A stretch of 64,000 nucleotides of DNA from Streptomyces sp. CBMA152. GTDB lineage: Bacteria > Actinomycetota > Actinomycetes > Streptomycetales > Streptomycetaceae. Under the pieces are notes generated by a model. The model ran no database searches. It was given only the letters and a program-made list of their open reading frames with translations, and was not told the origin of the DNA. The first letter of the stretch is position 1. Each line of letters opens with the position of its first letter. This document shows positions 39,032 to 47,674 of this stretch, in pieces. The translations under genes and the position numbers were made by a program. The stretch spans positions 1 to 64,000 of the forward strand of contig NZ_MECJ01000030.1 of NCBI RefSeq assembly GCF_014596475.1. The letters are read 5' to 3'.

Positions 39032-39445
39032 ATGCAGAGCCCCGCGAGCGTGAAGGTGATCACCGTGCGGGTGGTCTTCTCCGTGCTGGTGGTGCTCACC
39101 CTCGGGCTGCTGGCGTGGACGGCGATGCTGCGGCTCGCCATCGTGCGCCGCACCCGGCGCGACTGGGCGCTGTTCTGGGCCCAGTTGACGGTCAACCTCG
39201 GCTGTCTGTCGATGCTGCACACGCACTTCAAGGACACCTGGGTCTCCAATGTGGGCATGGCGGTCCTGCTGCTCCAGGGCCTCGCGGTGGTCGTCTACTA
39301 CCTGATCGCCGACATCCACTTCCACCAGCGCAGCCTCCCCGTGCTTCCGCCTCACCCCCCGTTGCCGCCGTCCCCGCGCATCCACCAGGTCCGCGCCGAG
39401 CTCGACGAGCTGAGCAGCCTGCTGCGCCAGGAGGAGGGCCGGTGA
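39032..39445 (+). CDS. Small membrane protein upstream of a Ser/Thr kinase
   Basis: A 137-residue protein with three probable transmembrane segments (about residues 12-32, 45-62 and 72-92), then a short Pro-rich stretch and a charged C-terminal helix (VRAELDELSSLLRQEEGR). I do not recognise a named family. Its last bases overlap the kinase start (GTGA), so it is translationally coupled to the kinase and may localise or modulate it. Confidence 0.75.
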   Translation: MQSPASVKVITVRVVFSVLVVLTLGLLAWTAMLRLAIVRRTRRDWALFWAQLTVNLGCLSMLHTHFKDTWVSNVGMAVLLLQGLAVVVYYLIADIHFHQRSLPVLPPHPPLPPSPRIHQVRAELDELSSLLRQEEGR

Positions 39446-40851
39446 GTGCCGGGCGGGTGATCGCCGGGCGGTACGAGCTGGTGGGGCTGCTCGGTCAGGG
39501 CGGGATGGGCCAGGTGTGGACCGCGTACGACCAGCGTCTGGACCGGCGGGTCGCGGTGAAGCTGCTCCGCCCCGATGTGGTGGCGGGCGCGAGCGCCGCC
39601 GACGAGACGCGGCGCCGGTTCGTACGCGAGTGCCGGGTGACCGCGCAGGTCGACCACCCGGGCCTGGTCACCGTGCACGACGCGGGCAGCGACGGCGACG
39701 ACCTCTATCTCGTCATGCAGCACGTCGAGGGCGCCGACCTCGCCGACCATCTGGCCGAGCACGAGCCGTACCCCTGGCCGTGGGCGGTGGCGGTCGCGGC
39801 TCAACTGTGCGCGGTGCTCTCGGCGGTGCACGCGGTGCCGATCGTGCACCGGGACCTCAAGCCCCGCAATGTGATGGTGCGGCCCGACGGCACCCTCACC
39901 GTGCTCGACCTCGGCGTCGCCGCCGCCCTCGACCACGACACCACCCGCCTCACCCGCACCGGCTCGCCCATCGGCTCCCCGGCGTACATGGCGCCCGAGC
40001 AGGCGATGGGCGGCGCGGTCGGCCCGTACACCGATCTGTACGCACTCGGTGTGCTGCTCCATGAACTGCTCAGCGGAAACGTGCCGTTCGCCGGGTCCAC
40101 CGCGCTCGGCGTTCTCCACCGCCACCTGTACGAGCCGCCGCTGCCGGTCCGCCAGGTCCGGCCCGAGGTGCCCGAGCCGCTGGAGGCGCTGGTGCTGCGG
40201 CTGCTCGCCAAGGACCCGGCGCACCGGCCCGGTTCCGCGCAGGAGGTGTACGAGGCGCTGGCCCCGCTGCTGCCGACGCGCGGAGCCCCGTCCGGGCGCC
40301 CGCTCGACCCGACCCGCCCGTTCCTGCGCCCGCACGCCCCCTGGCCCGACCGCGCGGCCACCCCGGTGCCGGTCCAGGCACCCGCACCCCGTCCCGCTCA
40401 GCCCGATGTCGCGGGCGCCGTCGACGAGGCCAAGCGGCTGCTCGGCGAGGGGCGGATCACGCAGGCCGTGGACATCCTCGGCGCGATCCTCCCCGCCGCC
40501 GCCGAACAGCACGGCGAGGGCTCCCCGGTGGTGCGGATCCTGCGCAAGCAGTACGCGGCGACGCTCATGGACGACGGCCAGTACGGCCGCGCGCTGCCCG
40601 AGCTGCGCCGCCTCGCCGAGGAGCGCGCCGCCGAGGCGGGCCCGGCCGACGCACAGGCCCTGGCGTTCCGCCATGACGCGGCGCTCTGCCTGGAACAGCT
40701 CGGCGACCCGGCGGCCGCGCTCGCCGAATACCGTGCGGTCCTGCCGTACTTCGAGAGCCCGTACGGCACCGGCGACCCGGCCAGGGCGGCCGAGATCCGC
40801 CACCGGATCGACCAGTTGGTCCGGATTTCGGGGCTCACGACCCGCTCCTGA
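39442..40851 (+). CDS. Cytosolic Hanks-type Ser/Thr protein kinase with helical C-terminal domain
   Basis: A 469-residue kinase. The glycine-rich loop GQGGMGQVW (about 18-26), Lys40 (VAVKLL), catalytic loop IVHRDLKPRN with Asp138, the DFG position as D156-L-G, and GSPAYMAPEQ are intact. After the kinase domain (to about 275) a Pro/Ala linker leads to about 150 residues of helical, TPR-like sequence (DEAKRLLGEGRITQAVDILGAILP, YGRALPELRRLAEERAAEAGP). There is no transmembrane helix or PASTA domain, which sets it apart from PknB-type kinases. Coupled to the small membrane gene upstream by a four-base overlap. Confidence 0.9.
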   Translation: MSAGRVIAGRYELVGLLGQGGMGQVWTAYDQRLDRRVAVKLLRPDVVAGASAADETRRRFVRECRVTAQVDHPGLVTVHDAGSDGDDLYLVMQHVEGADLADHLAEHEPYPWPWAVAVAAQLCAVLSAVHAVPIVHRDLKPRNVMVRPDGTLTVLDLGVAAALDHDTTRLTRTGSPIGSPAYMAPEQAMGGAVGPYTDLYALGVLLHELLSGNVPFAGSTALGVLHRHLYEPPLPVRQVRPEVPEPLEALVLRLLAKDPAHRPGSAQEVYEALAPLLPTRGAPSGRPLDPTRPFLRPHAPWPDRAATPVPVQAPAPRPAQPDVAGAVDEAKRLLGEGRITQAVDILGAILPAAAEQHGEGSPVVRILRKQYAATLMDDGQYGRALPELRRLAEERAAEAGPADAQALAFRHDAALCLEQLGDPAAALAEYRAVLPYFESPYGTGDPARAAEIRHRIDQLVRISGLTTRS

Positions 40852-40957
40852 CCTGCGCCTTCGGAACGTAGTCTTCTCCCCGATGCCTGAGCCTTCGCCG
40901 GAACTCGCGGCGGTGGCCCGGGCATCGCCGTATCTCAGACAGGAACCGGGGGATCCG

Positions 40958-41827
40958 TTGCCCAAGCACCGCATATCCAAGAAGCACCGCACCCTCGCCA
41001 TGGCCGCGGGCGGCGTCCTCCTGCTCGGGGCCGGCGCGCTCACCGCCCAGGCCTCCTCGTCCAGTGGGACCGGTGGGGCCGCGGCTCCCGCCCCCGCCCG
41101 GTCGGTGTCGCTCTCCAAGCCCGCCACCTTCACCGGCCGCGCCTTCGACACCTGCACCGCGCCCACGCTCGCGCAGATGAAGGCGTGGAAGACGGCCTCG
41201 CCGTACGGGGCCGCCGCCGTCTACATCGGAGGGAAGAACCGGGGCTGCGCCCAGCCGCAGCTCACCGCCTCCTGGACGAAGTCGGTCTCGGCCGCGGGCT
41301 GGAAGCTGATCCCGCTGTACGTGGGCGCGCAGCCGCCGTGCAAGTCCGGGAGCAACCCCGAGAAGATGACCGCCGCCAACGCCGCCTCCCTCGGGGCGAC
41401 GGACGGCGCGGACGCCGCCGCCAAGGCGTCCGCGCTCGGCATGCGGCCGGGCGGCGCGGTCTATCTGGACATGGAGGGCTTCGACAAGACGAACACCTCC
41501 TGCAAGCAGACCGTGCTCAGCTACACCCGCGCCTGGAACAAGGCCCTGCACGCCAAGGCGTACCGCACCGGCTTCTACGGCTTCGTCTCCTCCAGCGCGA
41601 CCGCCGTCGCCGCCGAGTCGCCGGGCACCGACATGCCGGACGCGATCTGGTACGCGGCGTACGACGACACGGCGTCGACGACCACGGGCTACCCCTTCGG
41701 TACGAAGTGGGCGGGCCACCGCCGGGGCCACCAGTACGCGGTGGAGAAGAAGGAGACGTACGGCGGCGTGACGCTCACCGTCGACCACAACGCGTGGGAC
41801 TCGCTCGTGGCGGTCGTCGCCAAGTAG
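40958..41827 (+). CDS. Secreted DUF1906 (glycoside-hydrolase-like) protein
   Basis: A 289-residue exported protein. From the TTG at 40958 it has a clear signal peptide (MPKHRISKKHRTLAMAAGG, hydrophobic core, ALTAQAS) behind GGGGGA; an ATG at 40883 would add 25 soluble residues. The mature protein matches DUF1906, a TIM-barrel like fold related to family 25-type hydrolases: FDTCTAPTLAQMKAW, AAAVYIGG, IPLYVG, GGAVYLDMEGFD, YRTGFYGF, DAIWYAAYD. The acidic residues in LDMEGFD are in the place of catalytic acids. It probably acts on cell-wall polymers, which is inferred. Confidence 0.86.
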   Translation: MPKHRISKKHRTLAMAAGGVLLLGAGALTAQASSSSGTGGAAAPAPARSVSLSKPATFTGRAFDTCTAPTLAQMKAWKTASPYGAAAVYIGGKNRGCAQPQLTASWTKSVSAAGWKLIPLYVGAQPPCKSGSNPEKMTAANAASLGATDGADAAAKASALGMRPGGAVYLDMEGFDKTNTSCKQTVLSYTRAWNKALHAKAYRTGFYGFVSSSATAVAAESPGTDMPDAIWYAAYDDTASTTTGYPFGTKWAGHRRGHQYAVEKKETYGGVTLTVDHNAWDSLVAVVAK

Positions 41828-41838
41828 CGGGCGGGACG

Positions 41839-41875
41839 CGGCGGGTCCGGGGCGGTTTGCCGTCCCGGCCCGCCG
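41839..41875. terminator. Bidirectional terminator, DUF1906/YfhO
   Basis: CGGCGGGTCCGGG pairs with CCCGGCCCGCCG across CGGTTTGC with one bulge, between the convergent genes. Confidence 0.75.
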
Positions 41876-41886
41876 TTCGCGTACCG

Positions 41887-44337
41887 CTAGAGCCCGGCCC
41901 GCCGCCTGCGGACGACCGTGAACGCCCCCACCCCGATCAGCCCCACCAGCGCCGCCGCCCCCGCCGCAGACCCCGCCTTGAGGCCCGGCGGGCGGAAGGT
42001 GCAGGAGACGGTGGACGGGGAGGCGCTCCCCTTCAACTCGGCCGACACCAGGCCGAGATACGCCTTCGCGGGCTTCGCCGAACCCCCGCCGACGGCACAC
42101 CGCCAGCCCGCGATGCGCGGCATCGCGAACACCGCCGTGCCGCGCGCCCCGGCGGGCAGCGTGGCCCGGACGCCACTGTCCGTGACCTTCACGTTCGTGG
42201 CGCCGGTCGTACGGAGGTGGTCCACCGCCGTCGTCAGCGCGCCCCGGTCCAGGCAGCCGATCTTCGCCTTCTTGTACGCGGGCTTCAGGGTCACCCCGGA
42301 CGAGGTGCCCGTGGCGATGCCCAGCGGGGCCAGGGCCGCGCGGCGCTTGGGGGCACCGCCCCGGAACTCGACCCACTTGCCGGTGCCGAGCCGCGCCCAG
42401 CCGGTGTACTCGGGCGCCCACAGGAACACCTCCTGCCCGGCCGCACACCCCTGCGCGACCGTACGCGGCAGCGAGTACACCCGCGCCCCGAGCAGCATCT
42501 CCTGATTCCGGAACGGCGAACTCCCGTACTTCGGGCTCCTGTTGGCGTCCCGCACCGTCACCAGCGGCGGCACCGGGGCGCGGGTGAGCGTCGGCGCGTG
42601 GCCCTTCTCGGTGTGCACCCGCGCCCCCACCGCGAAGATCGCGTCCGTCACCGGGTTGTCCAGGCTCTGCACGGACCGGCCGCGCGAGGTCCAGCCGCCG
42701 CCGAGCGCGGTCATGGTCTTCGTCAGGACGTCCGGGGTGAGGCTGCTGTAGTACGAGGAGCCCTCGCCGCCGATCAGGAGCGGGTCGTTGCCGGTGATCT
42801 GCCGTCGGCCCGGGTCGGTGCGGTACGCGGGCCAGCCGTCGGCCCTGCTCACCGCCGCCTCGCGCTGGTCGTGCGCGGTGCCCCAGGCCGGGTAGCTGTC
42901 GAGCCGGTGCAGCCGTTCCCGGTCGCCGTACGCCACGGTCACCGCGGCCTGCGCGGTCTGCGCCCCGGCCATCAGCAGCACCGCGACCAGGACCACGCCC
43001 CGCCGCCCCCGGGCCCGCGCGGCAAGCAGCAGTCCGCCGAGCGCGAGCGCGAGCCCGCCCGCGAACATCGGATACGACCAGGCCGAGACCAGATCGCTGA
43101 AGGCCGCGCCGAGCGCGATCAGCGCGAGCACCCCGCCGCCGCCGAGCAGCGCGCGCCTACCGGGCAGCCCGTTGGCGACGGAGAGCCAGGCGGCGATGAC
43201 CAGGATGCCGCTGAGCACGAACGTCTGGCGGTAGGGGCTGCCGTTGGGGGTCTGGAAGGCGTGCCACGCCAGATGCGTCGGCTTCCACTGGAAGGAGAGC
43301 GCGACGAGCAGCGCGAGCCCGGTCCAGGCGTACCGCTCCCGGCTCTCCACCCTGGAGTTGAAGGCGAGGGTGCAGGCGAGCAGCAGGGCGCCGGTGCCGA
43401 GGAAGAGCGCGGGGCTGGAGAAGCTGTAGGTGGCGGGCAGCCACCGGGCCAGGAAGTCGCTCCACGGGACCGGCGCGAACTCCTTGCTCCAGCCCGGATA
43501 CGCGTGCTTCGTGCCCAGGAACACGGTGAACAGGATCGGCGCCGAGAGCCCGACGCCGAGCGCGGTCGACAGACCCGCGCGCACCAGCGCCCCCACCCGC
43601 GCGCGTACCTCCGTCTCCTCCAGGAAGAGCCGAAGCAGCAGGACCAGACCGGCCCCGATCGTCGCCATGTACGCGGTGTAGAAGTTCGCCGTCCAGGCCA
43701 GCGCCACCACGACCGGCCCGATGAGCCAGTGCCACCGCGTCCGGGTCCGCGCCCACTCGCCGACCAGGCAGAGCATCGGGAAGGCGATCAGCCCGTCCAG
43801 CCACATCGTGTTGTAAGTGGCCTCGACGACCGACCACCCGCACAGCGCGTACGAGGCCCCGAGGACCCCGGCGACCCAGCGCCGCCCCGCCCCCGGGCGC
43901 AGCGTGAGCAGCAGTACGGTCATGGCGACGGCCGCCGCCGCCATCTTCAGGACCGTGATCACGTACACCGCGAGGTCGATCTCGTCGCGCGGGAAGAGAC
44001 CGACGAGCAGGGCGAACGGGCTGCCCAGATACGTACCGACGTCCGGCAGGAACGAAGTCCCGTATCCGGACTGCCAGTTGACCAGGGCGCCGCCGTGGGC
44101 GCGGCCGTGCAGCAGGTCCCACAGGTGGGCGTGGAACGGCACGAACTGGTTGCCCAGGTCGTTGACGCTGCGCGTGTGCCGCCCGAAGGGGAAGGTCCGG
44201 GCGACGGCGTCGGCGGCGCAGACCGCGACCACGGTGATCAGCGCGGCGAGAGCGGCGGCCCGCGCACGGGGGCGGCCCGGCCCGGCGGGCACGGCCGGGG
44301 CGGCGGGGGGAAGCTGGACGGCTTCGAGAGTCGGCAT
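41887..44337 (-). CDS. YfhO-family multi-pass membrane protein (GT-C-like)
   Basis: An 816-residue protein with about 12-13 transmembrane segments in the N-terminal 550 residues and an extracytoplasmic C-terminal domain followed by a last helix near the end. Family features: HTRSVNDLGNQFVPFHAHLWDLLHG with an acidic loop residue, GYGTSFLPDVGTYLGSPFAL and the YNTMWLDGLIAFPML loop. YfhO proteins are undecaprenyl-sugar-dependent transferases that glycosylate lipoteichoic acid or similar surface polymers in other bacteria. The ATG at 44337 has GAGGAT upstream; an earlier GTG lacks a ribosome site. Divergent from the GT2-GtrA operon that could supply its lipid-linked sugar. Confidence 0.87.
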   Translation of the reverse strand: MPTLEAVQLPPAAPAVPAGPGRPRARAAALAALITVVAVCAADAVARTFPFGRHTRSVNDLGNQFVPFHAHLWDLLHGRAHGGALVNWQSGYGTSFLPDVGTYLGSPFALLVGLFPRDEIDLAVYVITVLKMAAAAVAMTVLLLTLRPGAGRRWVAGVLGASYALCGWSVVEATYNTMWLDGLIAFPMLCLVGEWARTRTRWHWLIGPVVVALAWTANFYTAYMATIGAGLVLLLRLFLEETEVRARVGALVRAGLSTALGVGLSAPILFTVFLGTKHAYPGWSKEFAPVPWSDFLARWLPATYSFSSPALFLGTGALLLACTLAFNSRVESRERYAWTGLALLVALSFQWKPTHLAWHAFQTPNGSPYRQTFVLSGILVIAAWLSVANGLPGRRALLGGGGVLALIALGAAFSDLVSAWSYPMFAGGLALALGGLLLAARARGRRGVVLVAVLLMAGAQTAQAAVTVAYGDRERLHRLDSYPAWGTAHDQREAAVSRADGWPAYRTDPGRRQITGNDPLLIGGEGSSYYSSLTPDVLTKTMTALGGGWTSRGRSVQSLDNPVTDAIFAVGARVHTEKGHAPTLTRAPVPPLVTVRDANRSPKYGSSPFRNQEMLLGARVYSLPRTVAQGCAAGQEVFLWAPEYTGWARLGTGKWVEFRGGAPKRRAALAPLGIATGTSSGVTLKPAYKKAKIGCLDRGALTTAVDHLRTTGATNVKVTDSGVRATLPAGARGTAVFAMPRIAGWRCAVGGGSAKPAKAYLGLVSAELKGSASPSTVSCTFRPPGLKAGSAAGAAALVGLIGVGAFTVVRRRRAGL

Positions 44338-44525
44338 CGTCTTCGAGATCCTCTGCTGTTCGCTGCCCTCGAATATGCCGGACCGGTGCACGTAAATCAG
44401 CGGTCCAGGGGTTCAGTTCACTTAATCGACGCTCGGCCGTCATTCGGTGAATCCGCCCCCGACGTCTGGCCCCGCTGTTCTTCGTTGACTGCCACAGCCG
44501 TACTCCGTATCGACGGGGGAGAACC

Positions 44526-45512
44526 GTGCTCATCTCGATTGTCGTGCCCTGCTTCAACGAAGAGGAGATCATCGGCCGCTTCCATGATCAGGTGACCAAG
44601 GAAATCTCCCGGCTGGACGCGGAATTCGAACTCCTCTATGTCGACGACGGCAGCGCTGACCGTACGTTTCCGCTGCTCCAGGAGATCGCCGCCCGGGACT
44701 CGCGCGCCCGCTACGTCTCGTTCAGCCGGAACTTCGGCAAGGAGGCGGCGATGCTCGCCGGGCTGCGGCACGCCACCGGCGACGCCGTGGTGATCATGGA
44801 CGCCGACCTCCAGCACCCGCCGGAGCTGATCGGCCGCATGATGGAGCTGCACGACCAGGGCCACGACCAGGTGATCGCCCAGCGCACCCGCAAGGGCGAC
44901 CGCGTCACCCGCACCCTCACCGCGCGGCTGTACTACCGGCTGATCAACCGCCTGGTCGATGTGGAACTGGTCGACGGCGTGGGAGACTTCCGCATGCTCT
45001 CGCGCAGGACGGTCGACGCGGTACTCGAACTCACCGAGTACAACCGCTTCTCCAAGGGGCTCTTCGCCTGGGTCGGATTCCCCACCGTCACGTTCGGTTA
45101 CGAGAATGCGGTACGGGAACAGGGGCGTTCCGCCTGGACGTTCGGAAAGCTGCTGAACTACGGCATGGACGGGGTGATCTCGTTCAACAACAAGCCGTTG
45201 CGGGCAGCCGTCTATCTGGGCATGCTGCTGCTCGGGATCGCCACGGCGTATTCCGCGTGGATCGTCGGTGTCGCCATGGTGAACGGCGTGGACACCCCCG
45301 GATATGTGACCTTGCTCGTGGTGGTCACCGCGCTGGCGGGAGTGCAGATGGTGATGCTGGGCGTGGTCGGCGAATATGTCGGCCGTATCTATTACGAGGT
45401 CAAGCGCCGTCCGCACTTCCTGGTCCAGGCGACGAACACCCAGGCTCCGGCCCCGGGCGTCCCGCAGCAGCCCGACCGCCAGCACCCCGACCGGGAGTTC
45501 GCCCGCCGATGA
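44526..45512 (+). CDS. GT2 family glycosyltransferase (polyprenyl-phosphate sugar transferase, GtrB-like)
   Basis: A 328-residue enzyme that transfers a sugar from a nucleotide sugar to polyprenyl phosphate on the inner membrane face. GT-A motifs: VVPCFNEEE, LLYVDDGSADRT, GKEAAMLAGLRHATGDAVVIMDADLQHPP, and the membrane-proximal SRNFGKEAA and FRMLSRRTVDAV. Two transmembrane segments near residues 225-290 precede a Pro/Gln-rich tail. GTG start with GGGGGAG. It overlaps gtrA (ATGA). The product lipid-linked sugar would be flipped by GtrA-like proteins and used by a GT-C enzyme such as the YfhO protein next door (inferred). Confidence 0.92.
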   Translation: MLISIVVPCFNEEEIIGRFHDQVTKEISRLDAEFELLYVDDGSADRTFPLLQEIAARDSRARYVSFSRNFGKEAAMLAGLRHATGDAVVIMDADLQHPPELIGRMMELHDQGHDQVIAQRTRKGDRVTRTLTARLYYRLINRLVDVELVDGVGDFRMLSRRTVDAVLELTEYNRFSKGLFAWVGFPTVTFGYENAVREQGRSAWTFGKLLNYGMDGVISFNNKPLRAAVYLGMLLLGIATAYSAWIVGVAMVNGVDTPGYVTLLVVVTALAGVQMVMLGVVGEYVGRIYYEVKRRPHFLVQATNTQAPAPGVPQQPDRQHPDREFARR

Positions 45513-45943
45513 AGCCGGGAACCGCCACCCAGATAGTCCGCTTCGCCCTCGTCGGGGTGGTCAACACCGGTACGTACTACGCGCTCTACCTGCTCTTCCT
45601 GCGCTGGGTGCCGTACGTCGTCGCCCATGTCACGGCGTTCCTGCTCGCCATGGTCGGCTCGTTCTTCCTCAACTCGTACTTCACCTACCGCACCCGTCCC
45701 ACCTGGCGGAAGTTCCTGCTCTTCCCGCTCACCAACGCGGCCAACTTCGTGATCACCACGACCGGGATGTACGTGCTGGTCGGCGTGCTGGGGCTGAGCA
45801 GCACCTGGTCGCCGCTGATCGCCGCGGCGGCGGCGATTCCGGTCACCTTCGTCCTCTCCCGGACGATCATGCTGCGGCCCGAGACCCCCGGGGCAGCCGA
45901 ATCGTTGGGCGAATCAGTGGCCCGGGCCACTGAGACTGCCTAA
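45509..45943 (+). CDS. GtrA family membrane protein
   Basis: A 144-residue protein with four transmembrane segments; starts QIVRFALVGVVNTGTYYALYLLF, with FLLAMVGSFFLNSYFTYR in the second pair. GtrA proteins are proposed flippases for polyprenyl-phosphate sugars made by the adjacent GT2 enzyme. Translationally coupled by ATGA overlap with that gene. Confidence 0.9.
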   Translation: MKPGTATQIVRFALVGVVNTGTYYALYLLFLRWVPYVVAHVTAFLLAMVGSFFLNSYFTYRTRPTWRKFLLFPLTNAANFVITTTGMYVLVGVLGLSSTWSPLIAAAAAIPVTFVLSRTIMLRPETPGAAESLGESVARATETA

Positions 45944-46004
45944 CATCGATCACCGCAAGGTCATCAGGTCGCTGCACTGTCGCACGATCCGCCGGGAGGC
46001 TCCT

Positions 46005-46673
46005 TTGCACCGCCGCCGTCGCACCGCACTCGCCCTCTCCGTCGCGCTCCTCGGCGCGGGCCCACTTCTCACCGCCTGCGGCAGCGAGGCCCACCCGGGC
46101 GCCGCGGCCGTCGTCGGAGGCGACCGGATCGCCGTCTCCGCGCTCCAGGACCAGGTCAAGGACGTCCGTACGGCACAGCAGGCGTCGCCCCAGGCCGCGC
46201 AGCTGATCAAGAACACCGGGCAGCTCGGCCGCGCCAAGCTGCACGGGCTGATCTTCGACAAGGTCCTCGACCGGGCCGCCTCCGACGCCGGGGTCAGCGT
46301 CAGCCGCAAGGAGCTCCAGGACGCCCGGGTCGCGATGGCCCAGCAGGCCGGCGGCGCGCAGGCGTTCGCCGACATGCTGCTCCAGCAGCGCGGGGTCGCC
46401 CCCGACCAGATCGACGACGCGGTGCGCGAACAGGTCCAGCTGAACAAGCTGGCCGCCGCGACCGGCGCCGACCTCGGCACCCCGCAGGGCCAGGCGGCCG
46501 TCACGAAGACGCTCGCGGCCGCGTCGAAGGCGCTGAAGATCGACGTCAATCCCCGGTACGGCACCTGGGACAACAAGGCGATCCAGCTCACCGACTACAA
46601 GACGCCCTGGCTCACCCAGGTCACCAAGACGAAGCCGGACCAGTCGGGGGCGGACGCCGCCGCCACCGGGTGA
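46005..46673 (+). CDS. SurA N-terminal domain-like lipoprotein
   Basis: A 222-residue exported lipoprotein: basic start MHRRRRTALALS, hydrophobic core, and lipobox LLTAC (Cys about 25). Residues about 40-165 match the SurA/PrsA-type chaperone N-terminal helical domain (VVGGDRIAVSALQDQVKDVR, GLIFDKVLDRAASDAGVSVS, QARVAMAQQ-like and DAVREQVQLNKL). No parvulin domain follows, so it is likely a chaperone only. TTG start behind GGGAGG. It sits directly upstream of mazG, a pairing common in Streptomyces. Confidence 0.87.
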   Translation: MHRRRRTALALSVALLGAGPLLTACGSEAHPGAAAVVGGDRIAVSALQDQVKDVRTAQQASPQAAQLIKNTGQLGRAKLHGLIFDKVLDRAASDAGVSVSRKELQDARVAMAQQAGGAQAFADMLLQQRGVAPDQIDDAVREQVQLNKLAAATGADLGTPQGQAAVTKTLAAASKALKIDVNPRYGTWDNKAIQLTDYKTPWLTQVTKTKPDQSGADAAATG

Positions 46674-46710
46674 CGGATCGGGAGGGAACGGGTCGGGGTA
46701 GGTTCGAGAG

Positions 46711-47670
46711 GTGACTCTCGAAGAACCCGGCCGCGTCGTCCTGCTCACCGCCAGCCACCGCGTGGCGCCCGGACTGCTGTCCTGGCCCGCGTGGCAGACG
46801 CTGCGCGCCGCCGACCGGGTGCTCTGCGCCGACCCCGCGCACCCGCAGCTGCCGTATCTGCGCGAGGCGGGCGTCGAGGTCACCACGGCCGCGCCCGCCG
46901 CGCAGGAGCTGGTCGAGGAGTGCGCCGGGGGGCGGACCGTGGTGGTCCTGCAGTCCGGCGAGGGCGACCGGCGGCTCACCGACGGCCTGGCCCGGCTCGC
47001 CGGTTCGGGCCGGGTCTCCATGCCGGACCTGGAGCTGCTGCCCGGCTCGTACGACCTGCCGGGCGCCCGGCTGCTCGACCTCGTCCAGGTCATGGACCGC
47101 ATCCGCCGCGAGTGCCCGTGGTCGGCGCAGCAGACCCACAAGGGGCTGGCGAAGTACGCGCTTGAGGAGGCGTACGAACTGGTCGAGGCCGTCGAGGAGG
47201 GCGACCGCGACGAGCTGCGCGAGGAACTGGGGGACGTGCTCCTCCAGGTCGTCTTCCACGCGCGCATCGCGGAGGAGGACGAAGAGGAGCCCTTCTCGGT
47301 CGACGACGTCGCCGGGACCATCGTCGAGAAGCTGATCCACCGCCACCCCCACGTCTTCGGCGACGAGAGCGCCGAGACGCCGGAGGAGGTCAAGGAGCAC
47401 TGGCTGCGGCAGAAGGCGGCGGAGAAGCAGCGCGAGTCGGTGACCGACGGCGTCCCCGTCGGTCAGCCGGGCCTGGCGCTCGCCGCGAAGCTGGCGTCCC
47501 GGGTGCGCATGGCGGGCCTGGACGTCCCGCTGCCCACCGGCGAGGGCATCGGCTACCGCCTGCTGGCCCTCGCGGTCGCGGCGGAGGCCGACGGCACGGA
47601 CCCGGAAGCGGCCCTGCGGGCGGCGGCCCGCGCGTACCGGGACGCGATCCGCACGGCGGAGACGGGCTGA
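46711..47670 (+). CDS. mazG: Nucleoside triphosphate pyrophosphohydrolase MazG
   Basis: A 319-residue house-cleaning enzyme that hydrolyses aberrant NTPs to NMP and pyrophosphate. The conserved MazG block runs LLDLVQVMDRIRRECPWSAQQTHKGLAKYALEEAYELVEAV and EELGDVLLQVVFHARIAEE, giving the EExxE...ExxD metal set; HRHPHVFGDESAETPEEVKEHW follows. The first 110 residues form a degenerate tetrapyrrole-methylase-like domain (RVVLLTASHRVAPGLLSW), as in many actinobacterial MazG proteins. GTG start at 46711. Confidence 0.94.
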   Translation: MTLEEPGRVVLLTASHRVAPGLLSWPAWQTLRAADRVLCADPAHPQLPYLREAGVEVTTAAPAAQELVEECAGGRTVVVLQSGEGDRRLTDGLARLAGSGRVSMPDLELLPGSYDLPGARLLDLVQVMDRIRRECPWSAQQTHKGLAKYALEEAYELVEAVEEGDRDELREELGDVLLQVVFHARIAEEDEEEPFSVDDVAGTIVEKLIHRHPHVFGDESAETPEEVKEHWLRQKAAEKQRESVTDGVPVGQPGLALAAKLASRVRMAGLDVPLPTGEGIGYRLLALAVAAEADGTDPEAALRAAARAYRDAIRTAETG

Positions 47671-47674
47671 ACCG

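Noticed and set aside
44485..44513. Promoter TTGACT-17-TATCGA before the GT2 gene
   Set aside because: The spacing is ideal, but transcription would start at about 44520, cutting into the ribosome-binding site of the gene at 44526.
41185..44595. Long plus-strand open frame of over 1100 codons
   Set aside because: Out of frame with the DUF1906 gene and antisense to YfhO; no domain likeness.
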